The notes under the pieces were generated by a model, which saw nothing but the letters and a program-made list of their open reading frames with translations, did not search any database and was not told the origin of the DNA. Source: Adiantum capillus-veneris (Eukaryota > Streptophyta > Polypodiopsida > Polypodiales > Pteridaceae). Taken from it: a stretch of 64,000 bases of DNA. The stretch covers positions 85,789,029-85,853,028 of the forward strand of contig CM043959.1 of NCBI GenBank assembly GCA_014529385.2, given 5' to 3'. The stretch's first letter is position 1. The number at the start of each line of letters is the position of its first letter. Of this stretch, positions 31,830-43,742 are shown in pieces. Both the position numbers and the translations under genes were made by a program.

Positions 31830-32760
31830 TGTAGGCAAGAATTCTAGCTGAAGAAAGTTTCCAAGGAGCAAGACTAAAACACTTGGGAGTATGTGACTTA
31901 GCCAATGTATGTGAGCTAGCCTACATCCCCTCACTTGGTGGGTAGAGCTACTTTGTGAGTTTTATTGATGGTTTCTCTATATATATCTAGGTTTAGTTCA
32001 TGAAGTCCAAGGAAAAAGCATTTTAATTTTCAAGCTGGTTTATATGATGATTAAGAGGATGACAAGTAGAATACTCAAAGATCTCGTATAAAAAACGATG
32101 AAAAATTCTTATCCAAATAATTCTTCAAATACCTCCTTCAACATGGAATCAAGAGACAACTCATTTGTAGCTATACTTCTCAACAAAGTGGACTAGCAAA
32201 GAGGAGCAACAGAACACTCTTTGAAGCAACTAGGTGAACACTCAGAGATAAAGGACTACTTCTCAACAAAATGGAGTACCAAAGAGGAGCAATAGAACAC
32301 TCTTTAAGCAACTAGGTGCACGCTCAAAGACAAAGGACTAAGCAATATCTTTTAAGCTAAATCTATGGTTACAACATGATACTTGATGAATAGGTCTCCT
32401 ACAAAGATCTTGAAGGGAATCACACCATATGAAGCTCTACACAAGTTAAAACCAAAGTTACATCACCTAAGAGTTGCTTGGCGTTTTCTAATGTTCCAAG
32501 TTCCAAGCAAAAGAATCTCGATGAAAAGTCAAGGATATGCATACTTTCTATATATGGTGATGTGAGAAAAACTTACAACCTGTATGATCCAATCAAGAGG
32601 GATTCATTCACATCAAGGAATGTCTTATTTGATGAGAATGCAAGCTTCAAATCAGCCCCAAATTCAGATTTAAACAAAAACTCTTTCTCATCACGGAAAC
32701 TGGAAGCACCATTAGTCATATAGGAGGAGCGATAGATGAATTGGAGGAACAAGATGAGGA
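31830..32760 (+). pseudogene. Copia integrase/RT-linker fragment, decayed
   Basis: Plus-strand pieces read LGVCDLANVCELAYIPSLGG and YFVSFIDGFS (integrase core), then SQQNGVPKRSNRT (the conserved TPQQNGVAER-type motif), then NRSPTKILKGITPYEALHKLKPKLHHLRV (end of integrase core) and NLYDPIKRDSFTSRNVLFDE. Many stops and shifts. An 82-bp imperfect duplication (32177 and 32259, CTTCTCAACAAA...) repeats the QQNGV block. It is a different copia family and orientation from its left neighbour. Confidence 0.8.
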
Positions 32761-32999
32761 CTCGGGGCATCGACCTTGAAAAACTTATCATACCAGGTAA
32801 GTATAGGGGAGAACTTTATTTCAAAAGGCTAGATAAGCGTATAAGTTAGGGGTAGTCTCCCAATAATTTATCTTTTAGAGTGGGGGTATATAAGTCTCAC
32901 TCAAGGGGAGACAACAAAAGGTGAAGGAGTAGATGTAGATATGTATTTGAAAGGAGTCGGTTGGAATAACTTATAGTAAAATCCATGCTAGAGAAACTT

Positions 33000-34145
33000 A
33001 TAAGAAAATCCATGTTGTTCTCTCCACATTGCACTAAATGCATCCTAATGCATAATTTGATGCATCAACATGGACATGGTTTTGTCCAATCAAGAGCTTT
33101 CAAAATTGGAGCATCAACAGAATTACTCCAATAACTAAAATGCTTCTTCACATTTTTCGATCCACTCAAATTTTGATGAGAGAGCAGAGAGGTTTGGAAA
33201 TGATTGCATACATATAGATGGATCTTATATAGTAGCCAAAATGTCCTATGAAGTCTTGTATCTCCCTAACTTTCGTTGGTCTTGGTAGAGCAACAATCAC
33301 TTGAGTGTTCCCAAGATTCAAAGAATGGCATTGTTGGACACAATGTGCCATATAAATTGTCCTTGTTTTACCATGAAGACGCATTTGTCTAGATTTAAGT
33401 AGATACGATAGGTTCTGCATTTCTCAAATATCTTCTTCAAATGGTATATATGCTTTTTTCTTAAGAGAGAATGCATGCATAAGTCGTCTATGTAGATCTC
33501 TAAGAATTGTCTTAGATATTCCTTAAATGCATGATTCTTCAGCCTTTGGAATGTTGCAGGTGCATTGATTAAGACAAATGACATCACACTTGAAGCGAAT
33601 ATGTCCCAATAAAGATTGTCTTATGCTAATCCTCTGACTTTATGGCAAGTTGGTTGTAGCCTGAAAAGCCATCAAGAAAGCTATCAACTTCCTTGCCTGC
33701 AGCTTGGCCTACAGCTTGCTGAATCATATGATTAGTACTTGGGAGGGGATAGTTGTCTCTAATGGTAGCGAAGTTTACCTGTTTGAGATTCAGACATACT
33801 CGCAACTATTTGTTCTACTTGGGTAGTACCATAATTAGTGAAATCCAATCTTTGTGCTTGACCTCATAGATAAACTCCGCTCCCTTAAGCTTATCTATCT
33901 CCTCCTTGATCTTCTTTGCAAAATTTTCATTGTATGTATAATGATGTTGTTTGTGAGGTTTTGCATCACTCTTAAGAGACATCGTATGTTGATAATTACT
34001 TGGATCTACATTCTTAATATCCTTGCATGACCATGCAAACACATCTTTATATTCTTTGAGTGTAGCTACTAACAACCGGTGTTCCTCTTCTCTGAGGTAA
34101 GTGGCAATATATGTCGGCTTTGGTTCTTCTCCTAGTTTGTGGCTA
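33000..34145 (-). pseudogene. pol: Gypsy C reverse transcriptase / RNase H start
   Basis: It reads LGEEPKPTYIATYLREEEHR, then EYKDVFAWSCKDIKNVDP, then DAKPHKQHHYTYNENFAKKIKEEIDKL, then an incomplete palm. The catalytic box is LEIYIDDLCMHS at about 33480, then DFIGHFGYYIRSI and FEWIEKCEEAF. At least four stops or frameshifts (33420, 33590-33815, 33160). Confidence 0.8.
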
Positions 34146-34199
34146 AGTCAATGTGCTTGGATTTCTCAGGTTCATCATATGATGCCTCCGGTTCCTTGA

Positions 34200-35100
34200 G
34201 TTCTTGCATCACTTTCTGAACTATGATCTTTTGATTTTGGATTGTGTATTTTTGTAGTGAAACTGTGCATCAAATTTATTTGTGTTTGAGTCCTCTTCAC
34301 TCTCCATTTCAATTGTCCAAACATCCTTCAAGGTTTGCTTTAGTTTTTTTAATTCTTGTTTGTGCTTGGCTTTGGTCATCTTTGATGATGTTTAAGTTGT
34401 GTCTTTGATTCTCTCTTTGCTTCATTTCTTGGTCTCTTTGTTGAAGTAAGTTTTGTGTATTCTCGTGTATATTTTCTTTGACACAATCATTTTATCCTAC
34501 AAGCACCAAATATTGTGTTTTGTTCTTCATAAGAGGCATAGGCTTTCCTTTCATATGCTTTTGTTTCCTTACTTATTTTGTGTGATATATTTCTTGTTTC
34601 CTAGATTTTGGCCAGGGAAATAATAAAAGATCGCCTCTTTTTTGTTTGATTTATTTTTGTCACTGAGATCTTTGATAAAAATTCATCAGTTATGTATTTG
34701 CACTCAACTATTTCTTCAGCATCTAGGTGCTTGGCCTCTGATCCTAGTTCCAAGATAACACTCATCATTTGGAAGGTGCTATGTCATAGCCTTCTTTGTC
34801 ATAGAATCTCATTCAGGATGCTTTGTTCGCGCATAGATCTAGAGTAGCCAGTATGTGATCCCAGTCAAATGATCATATGATCATAACTTGAGGATTTTAG
34901 CTTCAAATTTATCAAAAAATAGTGCATTTGGAGTGCATTGTCTAGCTCTTTCCATAGATATGCTACATGGTATAGTTTTGAGGTTAGTAGATATGGGCTA
35001 TCCATGCCTCACCCTTTTCTGTCCTATTGTTTAGTGAAGTTTGATTGGTTGCTCTTACAAGGCCCTTTGGGCTTCATATTTTTCCTAAAGATCCTTGTGT
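34200..35100 (-). other. Gypsy C interior, heavily decayed
   Basis: There is no frame longer than about 60 codons. Traces lie between the protease end (about 35120) and RT (34145). I see nothing else. Confidence 0.4.
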
Positions 35101-35510
35101 CTTAAGTAGATATGATCGTAGCCCCAATTTTGTACCATTTTAAGTTGACCAATGAATGGTCTCTCTAAGATGACATCAAAATTGTTGCTTTTGCCAAAAT
35201 CTACTATTGCAAAGGTATGCTCATACTCTATTTTGCATGAGGATAGTTGATTTGTTCCAGCATACCTACTAGTCTCTCTACATATTCATCTGCAAGTTTT
35301 ATTTTTATTCTTGTTTTATTGAGAGCTATTCTCTCCTATTTGTCTCATATCTCTTTTGTGACATGGACCAATCCAGCCGTACCATGTAGTATAGAATGGT
35401 TTTGATCCCTTTGTGCTCTTTTGGTAAGGTCGTATTCTCTTCTTCCCCTTCATAGTAATCACCCACCTTGTTTATAGAAACTGGTTTGATTTGGTTTGTC
35501 TCTTGTTGTT

Positions 35511-36224
35511 TTACCCATCTATTTGTATAAGGGGATGTCTTGATGATGAGTTTTTAGCCCATCTTTCCCAAGTTTTTACCCACTTCTCTCCATAGATGTG
35601 GCTAATTTTTTGTAAACACTCTGAGAGAGTTATCATACATTGTATATGACTTGATATAAGCTCATGAAGTCTTTTGGTGTCCATCGTCTTTGGGTTTGGC
35701 TTCCATTGAGAAGATACCACCTTGAACTCCAATTTTGTCCCATGCTCTCCTATGAAGGATGGAAAAGTCTTCAATGTTTCCAAGTGTTCTTTCCGCAGAT
35801 GCTTTTGTTCTTGTATCACCGTACAAAGATTGTATAGATCTCCAGGGTAGAACTCATGATCCATATTAATCTCAGTGATAGGTGCAGACTTAAAAGTTGC
35901 ACTACTATTCTTTCTATTTCGTATTGTTACCAATAAAGCTTGTGGACATGGCTCTTGCACTTTTGGAATTGGCATCATCACTTGTGACTTAGAGTTGTCC
36001 GTGGTACTAGCCACTACAGTTATGTCCAATGGTGTTTCAATCTCAAGATTCATTTGATCAATCATTTTGTTTCCTTTGTGCTCAATGTCCTTGCACCTTT
36101 TATTGATTAAGCATCCTGTATAGGGATGTTTAGTTTTTCTTGTTCCATTAGGGCTTGAGCTGTCTGTATGAGCTCTTTGCACATTTCCAATCTCTATTTC
36201 TAACCTCAGGATAATATATGTCAA
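35511..36224 (-). pseudogene. Gypsy C N-terminal region (unassigned)
   Basis: A 237-codon frame without a recognised domain. It holds EFYPGDLYNLCTVIQEQKHLRKEHLETLKTF-type helical sequence. Its position between a VVTRAQAQ linker and protease/RT on the same strand suggests a gag-protease linker. Confidence 0.4.
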
Positions 36225-36820
36225 CCATCTTTGTTTGGTTTTTAGTCTAGCCTCATAAGCCTGTAATAGAGCCTCTAAGGAGTTTAGAACTCCTCTACCA
36301 AGACTAAACTTCTTGATGATGTTTTAGATGACGCCACTCCTTCCGTTTGATTTTTGTTATCCCTTTTATGTTATAGTTGCTTCCTACTTTATTGCATCTT
36401 GGTTTCCAAGGCAATTTTCTCATTTAGCCTCTTTGCTTTCATTTTCTCTCTTTTGGCTTTTCCATGAGTTCTTTGTCCTCACCAATAAAATCTCAAATTT
36501 TTGTTTGAACTAGTAGTTTGTTTTCTTCCTCTATAGGTGTTTTTTGCAGCCCCTTGAGCTTGAGCTCTGGTCACCACATTGATAGGTATTGTAGGCCAGA
36601 CTTTTGATCCACTCGAGCATGAAAAAATCCCAATGAAATCCATCATCAATTTTCCCTTGTTATCAAGATTTTTGGGATAGTTTGAAAGAACACGATCTAT
36701 TACACATCCATCACAAAACCCAAAAATATTCTTATGTTCATCCTTGTGTGGAGAAACACTTGTGTGCAAGAAATAAATAGGTCCTCGATCGGGCTCGTTA
36801 GGTGTTATTCCTTGAGCCAT

Positions 36821-36833
<13 letters not shown>

Positions 36834-36893
<60 letters not shown>
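36834..36893. repeat. (GA)n microsatellite, duplication copy 1
   Basis: 60 bp of GA. The partner at 58336-58457 is twice as long and interrupted by ACACACACAGAG. Confidence 0.95.
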
Positions 36894-36895
<2 letters not shown>

Positions 36896-37018
36896 AATGA
36901 CCACCTTGTAGGTACATCGAGAGGAGAGATGGAGAGAGGGGGTCGTGTGGGACTATGCTCTACATGGTAGTGTGCAGCAGTAGGGGGTTATCTACCCACA
37001 CAACCTCGATGTGCATTG

Positions 37019-38380
37019 TGGGTGTGTGTGTGTGTGTGCGTTGTGTGGTAGCATACCTTCTGTCATATTGCACGGCAGTCATAAGGTACCTTACCACACA
37101 ATGCAAGTGTGTGCATAAGCTGTCCTACGGAATAGTGCTTAGCACGGGTGCATCACCTCGATCAGTAACGCGGGGAATATGGTGTCCTTGTGGTAAGTAT
37201 TGACTCACAGTCTATGTACTACATCAGTAACGCGGTGATTCTATTATCCTTATAGTGAGTCAACTTCCCTTCCTTTTCCAAAAAAACATATGGGCATCAG
37301 TCAGTAACGTGGCTATATAATGCTCGTATGGAAGCCATTATTGCTCTTTAGATTCAGGCAACACTCGATCGGTATTAATGCGGCTAATTGAGTGTCGTTT
37401 GTTAGAAACACTTGTTTTTGCATAAATGTGGCATTCATGTGGTTAACCTGGCCATACAAACGCCATATGATTTGTATGTGCATGTGCAATTCATTTTTTA
37501 AAGTATTAAGTATATGAAATACTTGGTCGATAATGCGGCAGTGAAGAGTATTTCATGTACAAATGTTTAAATTACTCAATATTGTTGTTTTTAAGTATTC
37601 TTACAAAAACATATCTAGCTAATCATATTCAAAAGAATGATTTATTCATCAATCATCGTCGCTATTTTAAATGTTACATTTACATAAGTAATATCCACAC
37701 TATATTATTTCTCTATGTAAAAAGGTATATGCACACAATTTGCATGTAAGATATTCATTTTTATCTTTTTAAAGAGCAAGACGTTCGTTGCAATTTATGA
37801 TTGGTTTGTATACTTTCAATGTTTTAAAAATGAGCTAAAATAAAATTGGCAATATGTACATTACGATGCATATATCTTTTGGGAGGCTTTTTTTTTAAGT
37901 GAGTCGTGATAACGTGCAAAATATAAACTCACGCCCTATGTTCTATCAGAATATTTTGAATTGTTTTGGGTTTTTAACATGTTCTGCTAGATCTAGATAA
38001 TTTTTTTAGGAGTTACTTATTTTTAATGTATCTTACATGAGTAAACATAACATCTTGAAGTCAAAATGATTATCAACCTGAATAAATATAATCTTGCATA
38101 ATTTTTTGACGTCTTTAAGTCAGGGTATGGTTTGTTTGAACTAGTGTGAGAGTGCAACGTGCAAAATATAGGTAATATTGACAATATGCTAAAATGTTTC
38201 AGGTTTTTAACCTGTATTGTTTTATCTGGATGAAGTTATTAAAAGCTACTTGTTTGCTCTGCATTTAATTACATGAGTAGACATTACATTTTCAAGTAAA
38301 ATTGTTGTCAATGTGTATCAATATTGTCGTGCGCATTTTTTAAAGTCTTCAAGTCATGGTTATGGTTTGTCTGAACTAGT
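37019..38380. other. AT-rich spacer with TCAGTAACGCGG motifs
   Basis: No gene. The motif ATCAGTAACGCGG or a close variant occurs at 37161, 37223, 37300, 37367 and 37526. A short (GT)n lies at 37021-37039. The remainder (37560-38380) is AT-rich with no coding signal. The partner is 58584-59944. Confidence 0.5.
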
Positions 38381-38686
38381 GTGAGAGTGTCAATGCGGTG
38401 TACATCCATGAAATTGTATTTGATATGTTGTTTTTTATTGTCCAGTGCAAAAATGACGTCAATTCAAAAGAAAGTTATTATGTGTACCATTCAAAAACAA
38501 TTTATTTTGACAATATCATCATGTGCACATGGTTGCATAGAACAGATTAGTGAAAGTGACGTCTTCATTAAAGACCTCACTAGCACTATATGGGAGAACA
38601 CAGAGTGTAGGCTGCGAGGTGAAGGCCAATATGAGCTGATGATTGGACAACAGGGATTCATGAATTTGAACCCACCACAAGGTTAG
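38381..38686 (+). pseudogene. Conserved ORF upstream of kinase, unassigned
   Basis: A 101-codon frame, identical but for about one codon in the partner at 59945-60250. It includes DVFIKDLTSTIWENTECRL. I do not recognise a domain. It may be an exon of the kinase gene downstream. Identity between copies reflects the recent duplication and is not evidence of constraint. Confidence 0.3.
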
Positions 38687-38918
38687 TACAGTGCTGTGCA
38701 ATATGAAAGTTTGTTGCGGAGACTTTAATGAAGATATCCCTCCCACCTGCAATATGGAAAAATAAGAGCTCTGGAGCAAATTATGGGAGGATCAAAAGGT
38801 CAACATAAAGCGGGTGAAAGCTCAGGTTCAAGCTTCCTTACCCACAATATTGAAGATGGCCCAATATACACAAGCAGCCGTGGATGGCCGATGAGATGCA
38901 AGCGGCACCGACACAATC

Positions 38919-39945
38919 ATGCGCACAGTATTGAATGTGAAGTGTACTCATCTGATCGGCATTCCCCACAAGACCATGGTGGAAGATACAAGGGTTGGAG
39001 CAGGCTCTTTTGGGGTGTGCATATTATACACCATAAAAGGAATTTCATTCTTTCAAAAGCACATTACATATATGGTATGTGGGAAAATACTACAAGGGAG
39101 GGAGTGAGGAAAAATTTGATAGCTTTCAGATAGAGCAAGGAATGTTTGAACACTTCACCCCTCCATTTTAAAATGCATTGGCTTTACAGAGAGGCTCCCT
39201 GGATCGCAATCTTTCCATACTACAATGGGGGCACCTTGGAAGACATGATGTGTCGCTTGCCATTCGTCCATAGAGCATTTAGATGCTACATACATAGGCT
39301 GCAACATGGATGGAGGTCGCTGCCACCAAAAAATCAACACTCAGTAAAGATAGAGATTCCATGGATCAAACCAATGATTGACTAGATGCCAGCAATTTTA
39401 CACACTTTAATTGATGGCGTTGCGGATGCTCACTCAGTTGGTATAGTGCATAACGACCTGCACCCTTTCAACATAATGTTGGACATTACTTGATTGGGGC
39501 ATGATGCTTAGAACAACAACCAAGTGAGTGTCAAATAACTATTTGCATCGAAGCAAACAATCGTAATTTGCAATTTTGGAGGCACAATCAAAAGGGTAAG
39601 GAGAGATTGCAAAGCGACCGTGGATTGCTCCAAAAATATACGATCCACGATATGCAGACGTGTACACAAAAGCAAGCGACATTTATGCATTAGGATTTAT
39701 ATTCGACACGTTGATAGACTTTTGGAATGCAACTAAAAAAGTTTATTTCCTAGAAGAAATATTTAACCACCCTGATCAAGATGCCATGAGGGCCATTCAA
39801 ATAAAAGTAGACTACTGAATGAAGTTAAGAGAGTGGGAAGATAGAAGAAACGCATTAGGTGTTTTGATATTTTTCAAAGAGCATTTAAAGACAGATTGCT
39901 TTGATCTTGTTGAACTTGTGCCGTCTTTTTACCTGTTCTAAACAT
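38919..39945 (+). pseudogene. Protein kinase pseudogene, copy 1
   Basis: The glycine-rich loop reads TRVGAGSFGVCILYTIKG (38970s). After a frame change at about 39110-39146 come IAIFPYYNGGTLEDMM (hinge), then GVADAHSVGIVHNDLHPFNIMLD (catalytic loop, HND in place of HRD, Asn kept). After a break comes RPWIAPKIYD with KASDIYALGFIFDTLIDFW, equal to the APE and SDxYxLG blocks of subdomains VIII-IX. Compared with copy 2 it lacks 29 bp at about 39500, which removes the Mg-binding DWG motif and shifts the frame. In-frame stops also remain. Known: such kinases transfer phosphate from ATP to Ser/Thr or Tyr. This copy cannot. Confidence 0.75.
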
Positions 39946-39959
39946 TTTTGTACCCTATA

Positions 39960-40330
39960 TTTTTCCTTTTTTGGGTATTTTATTTGTATTGAAGTATATT
40001 ATATGAGTTTGGGGTGGTTCACTTCAATGAGTCATTTGAAGTATATTTGAATCTATATGTCTCTAGTCAATTATCTTGTAGTTTAATTTGATCAATTGTC
40101 TTGTGACTCAATTGGATCAATTATCTCTAGTCATTTGTCCTGTGGTTCAATTGGTTCAATCAATTGTGATTTTAATTTTTGTATCAATTGTGATTTAATT
40201 GAACCAAGATACGACGTATTGTGTAATAGATGAGACTATTGAATCGTGGTATCTTTGAGATTGTTAGATCGCGAGAATATATTTTTGTCAAAGATATTGA
40301 ATATTTGTCTATTTTTCCATTGCAGCTGTA
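39960..40330. other. Spacer with TCAATTG repeats
   Basis: Short degenerate repeats of the type GATCAATTGTCTTGTG at 40060-40200. No gene. Conserved in the partner at 61560-61920. Confidence 0.5.
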
Positions 40331-40389
40331 AGATACTATGGTTGATGAAGAAAAAAATTTGTGGTACTCAATTAGTACCACATGATCAA

Positions 40390-41167
40390 CAAAAAATGGA
40401 TGTTAATGCGTTTCATCGCATGAAATCTCTAGCGCCCGATATGTCAGCACAACAAGCGACGCGCACTGCTCGACGACTATGAAAGTGGAAAAAATAAACC
40501 AGATGCAATGAAAAAGATATCAATAAATAAATGACAAAGCATATAATTAAAACAATATGTCCATGTGAGAATGTGGAGATAAATAAAGGATTTTGCAAGG
40601 TATCAAAGTGCCTACACAAAGCGATCAAAGAAAATGCTGAGAGGATCTTCTTGGAAGTTTATGGCCATCCACTGCACAATGCAGATTGTGCGTAGGCTCC
40701 AATCTTGAATCACTCGATTTTGGGTGTGGCTTGTGCCACAATGTCACACCGTCGGTCACACGCGAGAGACAGGTACAAGGATGGAAGTCAAAGTCCGGCA
40801 TGGTTGGACGTAGAGGAGTAGGTGGGGATTGCACGAGAGACACAAGACAATCCTGACAGATTTCAGCAGCAGAGAGATGCAGCGAGTGCACGTTTGGAGT
40901 CTGCTAGAGGATCACATCTTGGGAGTGGAGACTACAATACACTTTGACATGAGTTTGTAACTATTATACGTATGCTTTAAATTGTTAAAAATGTATATGT
41001 TATTTGAAGATTTTTCTCATGATTAAACCATAAGTTTGCAGGAAGTTACCGTGAAGCACCCTCCGACATGCCGAGAGGAGAAGTATGGGTACAAGCATGG
41101 ACTTGTGGCCCTTTTGACCCACTTGTAGGAGGAGGGAGAGGCCGTCGAGTGGGAGGCATTACCATGA
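40390..41167 (+). pseudogene. Transposase-like gene (Ptta/En/Spm type), copy 1
   Basis: One frame with four stops reads KKWMLMRF-side sequence, then KGFCKVSKCLHKAIKENAER, SPAWLDVEE and WDNPDRFQQQRDAASARLESARGSHLGS-like sequence to HEFV. An intron at 40956-41041 (GTAACT...TTTGCAG) splices to EVTVKHPPTCREEKYGYKHG and ends VEWEALP plus stop. The N-x-R-x-A..ARLESA..SHxGSG pattern resembles the plant transposase_24 family of CACTA-related elements (recalled, not searched). Copies at 61983-62761 (+) and 57713-57034 (-) keep the same intron position, so copying was at the DNA level. Confidence 0.55.
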
Positions 41168-41269
41168 GGGTGACATCCTTTATATATGTTTTTTTTTTTT
41201 TTTGGTATTTGTGTTCTTCTTAATACAGTCTTACTCATTCATTGTATACATGTATAGTTTCACGCTTAT

Positions 41270-41740
41270 GTTTATGGTTTTGCATTCCGTTTGTGATTAT
41301 GATCTTGCAATTATGGTTATGGCACACAAGTTATGGTTATGTTTTTTAATTATGGTATGGCACATAGGTTACGGTCATGGTTTGGAAATCAAGTTATGGT
41401 TATGGTTTTGCAATGATGGTATGGCAATCATGGTATGGTTAGGGTTTGGCAATCAAGTTATGGTTATGGTTTTGCAATGACAGTATGAATCATGTTATGA
41501 TTATGGTTTGGCAGTTAGATCATGATTGATTATGGTTATGGTTTTGCAGTGATGGTATGGCTATTATGGTTATGGTATGACAAACAAGCTATGGTTATGC
41601 TATGGCAAGTGGGTTATGTTTATGGTTTTGCAGTTTTTGAATCATGTTTTAATGATGGCTATAAAAACTTCATGCCATTGTGCCTATGGTTTGGGAATTG
41701 ACATTATGGTTATGCTTATACTTTTGGGAACTTGTCATGA
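41270..41740. repeat. ATGGTTATGG-type minisatellite, copy 1
   Basis: Irregular repeats of GGTTATGGTTATGG, TTTTGCAATGATGGTATGGCA and similar for ~470 bp directly after the transposase-like gene. The plus-strand open frame here is repeat-derived. Confidence 0.8.
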
Positions 41741-41949
41741 TTAAGCTCTTTAGTACTTTCAAAACCTGATAGTTCTTACTTTGCGGGACTAATGCGTGCC
41801 CGTGCAACCTCAAAGACTCTGAAGGGGGTCATTTTGGAACCCGTCTCTCCCCAACCCACAAAAGAGATTCATTCTTGGAAAAAATATGTGCCATTCTTAG
41901 GATTGGCTATCACCGCTATCTCTAGCCCCTTGCGCAAAAAAAGTTCTTG

Positions 41950-43080
41950 GTCTCTTTCACATCCAAATCATAGCTTGCCTTGTAATCTTCTTCGTGCACG
42001 TGGTACTCTCTACTCCCCTTGACTGGAAAATCCTGTTTCTTCAATTGATACACTAGATCAAACTCTTCTTGCAATAAAAATCACCAAAACAAAGTGATTT
42101 TTGAAAAAAAGGTACTTACCTAATGCACGTGTATTATGATTTTAGAAATACTTTCCACAGTAGTTGCGCTAGCAAAGACATATGTAGTCTAAGCCATTTT
42201 GAATGGTTCATTTCCATCCCATGAAGTGACCTCTCAGATTTCACCCTATATTCTTCATTGCATTTTTCCAATAAGGACTATGGGTTGACAAGTGCTAATT
42301 TTTGCATCATCAATATATCGCGGACGATGGTGGGAGGCACATGGACTTGTGTCACCCTATTTTTGAATGTAAATATATACTAACAATTAATAACCCAAGT
42401 GCACAAACAAAAGTGTGATGAAACTTACTTGTTGATCATGTCAAGCAGGAACAAAAATTCCTCCATCTCTACAACGTCACACTTCACAATCATGCACTCA
42501 ACCTTCGGTGTAGAGAATTCATCTAGCCGTTCCCGTAATTCCCAATCTTTCCCCGCATGGAGCAGATGGTTGCCGTCCCATACAGTGAACATTTTCTCCT
42601 CTATGTGAGAGAGCTTGGGAATGTCTCTAATTTGGTCATCAAATGTGGCCGACATCACTAACTCTCCCATTAAGTTTCACATCTATTGAATGGTATGGGA
42701 TCTTGTTTGGTAAATTTTTTGAAAACAATGAAACGAGCCATCATGGGTTGGTAAACTTTTTTGGCTATAGAGGTCGTAAGTTTGGCCACACAATCATCAT
42801 TTTTTCTAATGGACACATTGGCCAAAAGATGACATAGAGGGATGCATGGCAATAGGTGATTGTATGGCACAACATGAGCATCAATCTAGCCTAATGAGAT
42901 GTGGCTATCAACCATAGATTCAAAGAGATTAGTAAGAGGGTCATTACATGGGATTTTCACTTCTATGGTTGTTGATGTGACTACACCCATCAAGGGAGAG
43001 GTGGGCACTGTCGTAAATACGGACGCTCCAACCGCAGATGTCGTCACGAGAGAGGAACAACTCTCTTGAGTGGTGTGCAT
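41950..43080 (-). pseudogene. Unrecognised multi-exon gene (minus strand)
   Basis: Coding-like blocks, minus strand. Block 43080-42426 contains CNDPLTNLFESMVDSHISLG, LLANVSIRKNDDCVAKLT, IPKLSHIEEKMFTVWDGNH and DMINK, and is followed by the donor GTAAGT. Block about 42340-42135 has HVPPTIVRDILMMQKLALVN and EEYRVKSERSLHGMEMNHSK. Block about 42075-41945 has EEFDLVYQLKKQDFPVKGSR and DYKASYDLDVKETKNFFC. The first block has at least two in-frame stops. The third block is conserved in the partner copy (63690-63550) with only conservative changes. I recognise no family. VWDGNH near a predicted strand is the only motif-like element. Confidence 0.45.
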
Positions 43081-43100
43081 AGGAAAATTCTTCTTAAGTT

Positions 43101-43742
43101 GTGTGGATTGTCGTCTCCTTTTCGCGGTCCACTCCTTTAGATATTTTTCTTGTTAGGATTTGCATTTTCTTTAAGAATGGGATGCTTATGGATTTCGAAA
43201 AAAGTATGAGTGAGAGAAGAGAAAAGAGAAAATTTGAAGGTTGGGGGAGAAGGTTTCAGAGAACTTTGAACGAAAAAATGATAGAAAGAAAAGACAAAAG
43301 TTTAAGCAAAGAGATAACAAAGGGGTAAAGAAATGAGAAAGGTAGTATGGATGGAAGTCATTAACCCTTAACAACAAAAAGGTGGGTATGTAGAGTGAGA
43401 GTGAGGATAAGAAACAAAAAGAAGGGTCCCTTTTATAGACAAATGAGGAGGGGGAGAGGGGATGATACAACGAAAGGAAGCTCCACAAGGATGGCGCAGG
43501 GGATCAAGTGGCAAGAGTCAAGGGACAGGGAAGTGTGGACTGGGAGAGGGCGGCAAGGAGCGAGGGTCAGGCGGGAGGGCGTAGGCGCATGAGGGGTCAG
43601 GGGGAGAGATGGGGACGATAAGGGGGATCGGTGGGGAGGGGGGGTCCATGTGGGCTGCCCGCCTGGACTGTGGGTACCACGCAGTCTACGCATATAGCCC
43701 ACGTGGACCCTCGTGTGGTCGCATCCATGTGGCACACCACGT
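43101..43742. other. Purine-rich spacer before gypsy B
   Basis: AG-rich then G-rich DNA without a recognisable gene. GTGGxxCACG-type inverted motifs near 43650-43740 continue on the other side of gypsy B at 53741, so this was one region before insertion. Confidence 0.5.

Larger units (their letters stand above)
32940..36830 (-). mobile_element. Ty3/gypsy fragment C
   Basis: Minus-strand order: gag/linker pieces (36830-36490 with PTIPINVVTRAQAQG; 36224-35511), protease end (FDVILERPFIGQLKMVQ at about 35120-35190), RT, and the start of RNase H (APILKALDWTKP at about 33080). No LTR was recognised. The family is not that of A and B: its RT box is IYIDD and its upstream RT sequence reads DVFAWSCKDIKNVDP. 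The upstream end lies inside the large duplication that starts at 36244. Confidence 0.8.
36244..42402 (+). repeat. Large direct duplication, copy 1 (~6.2 kb)
   Basis: Collinear with 57756-64000 at very high identity (about 97-98% by eye), starting AGTCTAGCCTCATAAG. The partner runs off the window end, so the true length is unknown. Content: a piece of gypsy C, (GA)n and (GT)n tracts, a kinase pseudogene, a transposase-like gene with one intron, an ATGGTT-rich minisatellite, and exons of a minus-strand gene. The left breakpoint lies inside gypsy C, which suggests segmental duplication rather than transposition of one element. Confidence 0.9.

Noticed and set aside
41270-41740. Plus-strand frame in the ATGGTTATGG array as a small membrane protein
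   Set aside because: Hydrophobic residues come from the repeat unit; the inverted copy gives a different frame with no conservation.
41792-42022. Plus-strand frame with a counterpart at 63390-63695
   Set aside because: Antisense to the minus-strand exons; shared only because the segments are recent duplicates.
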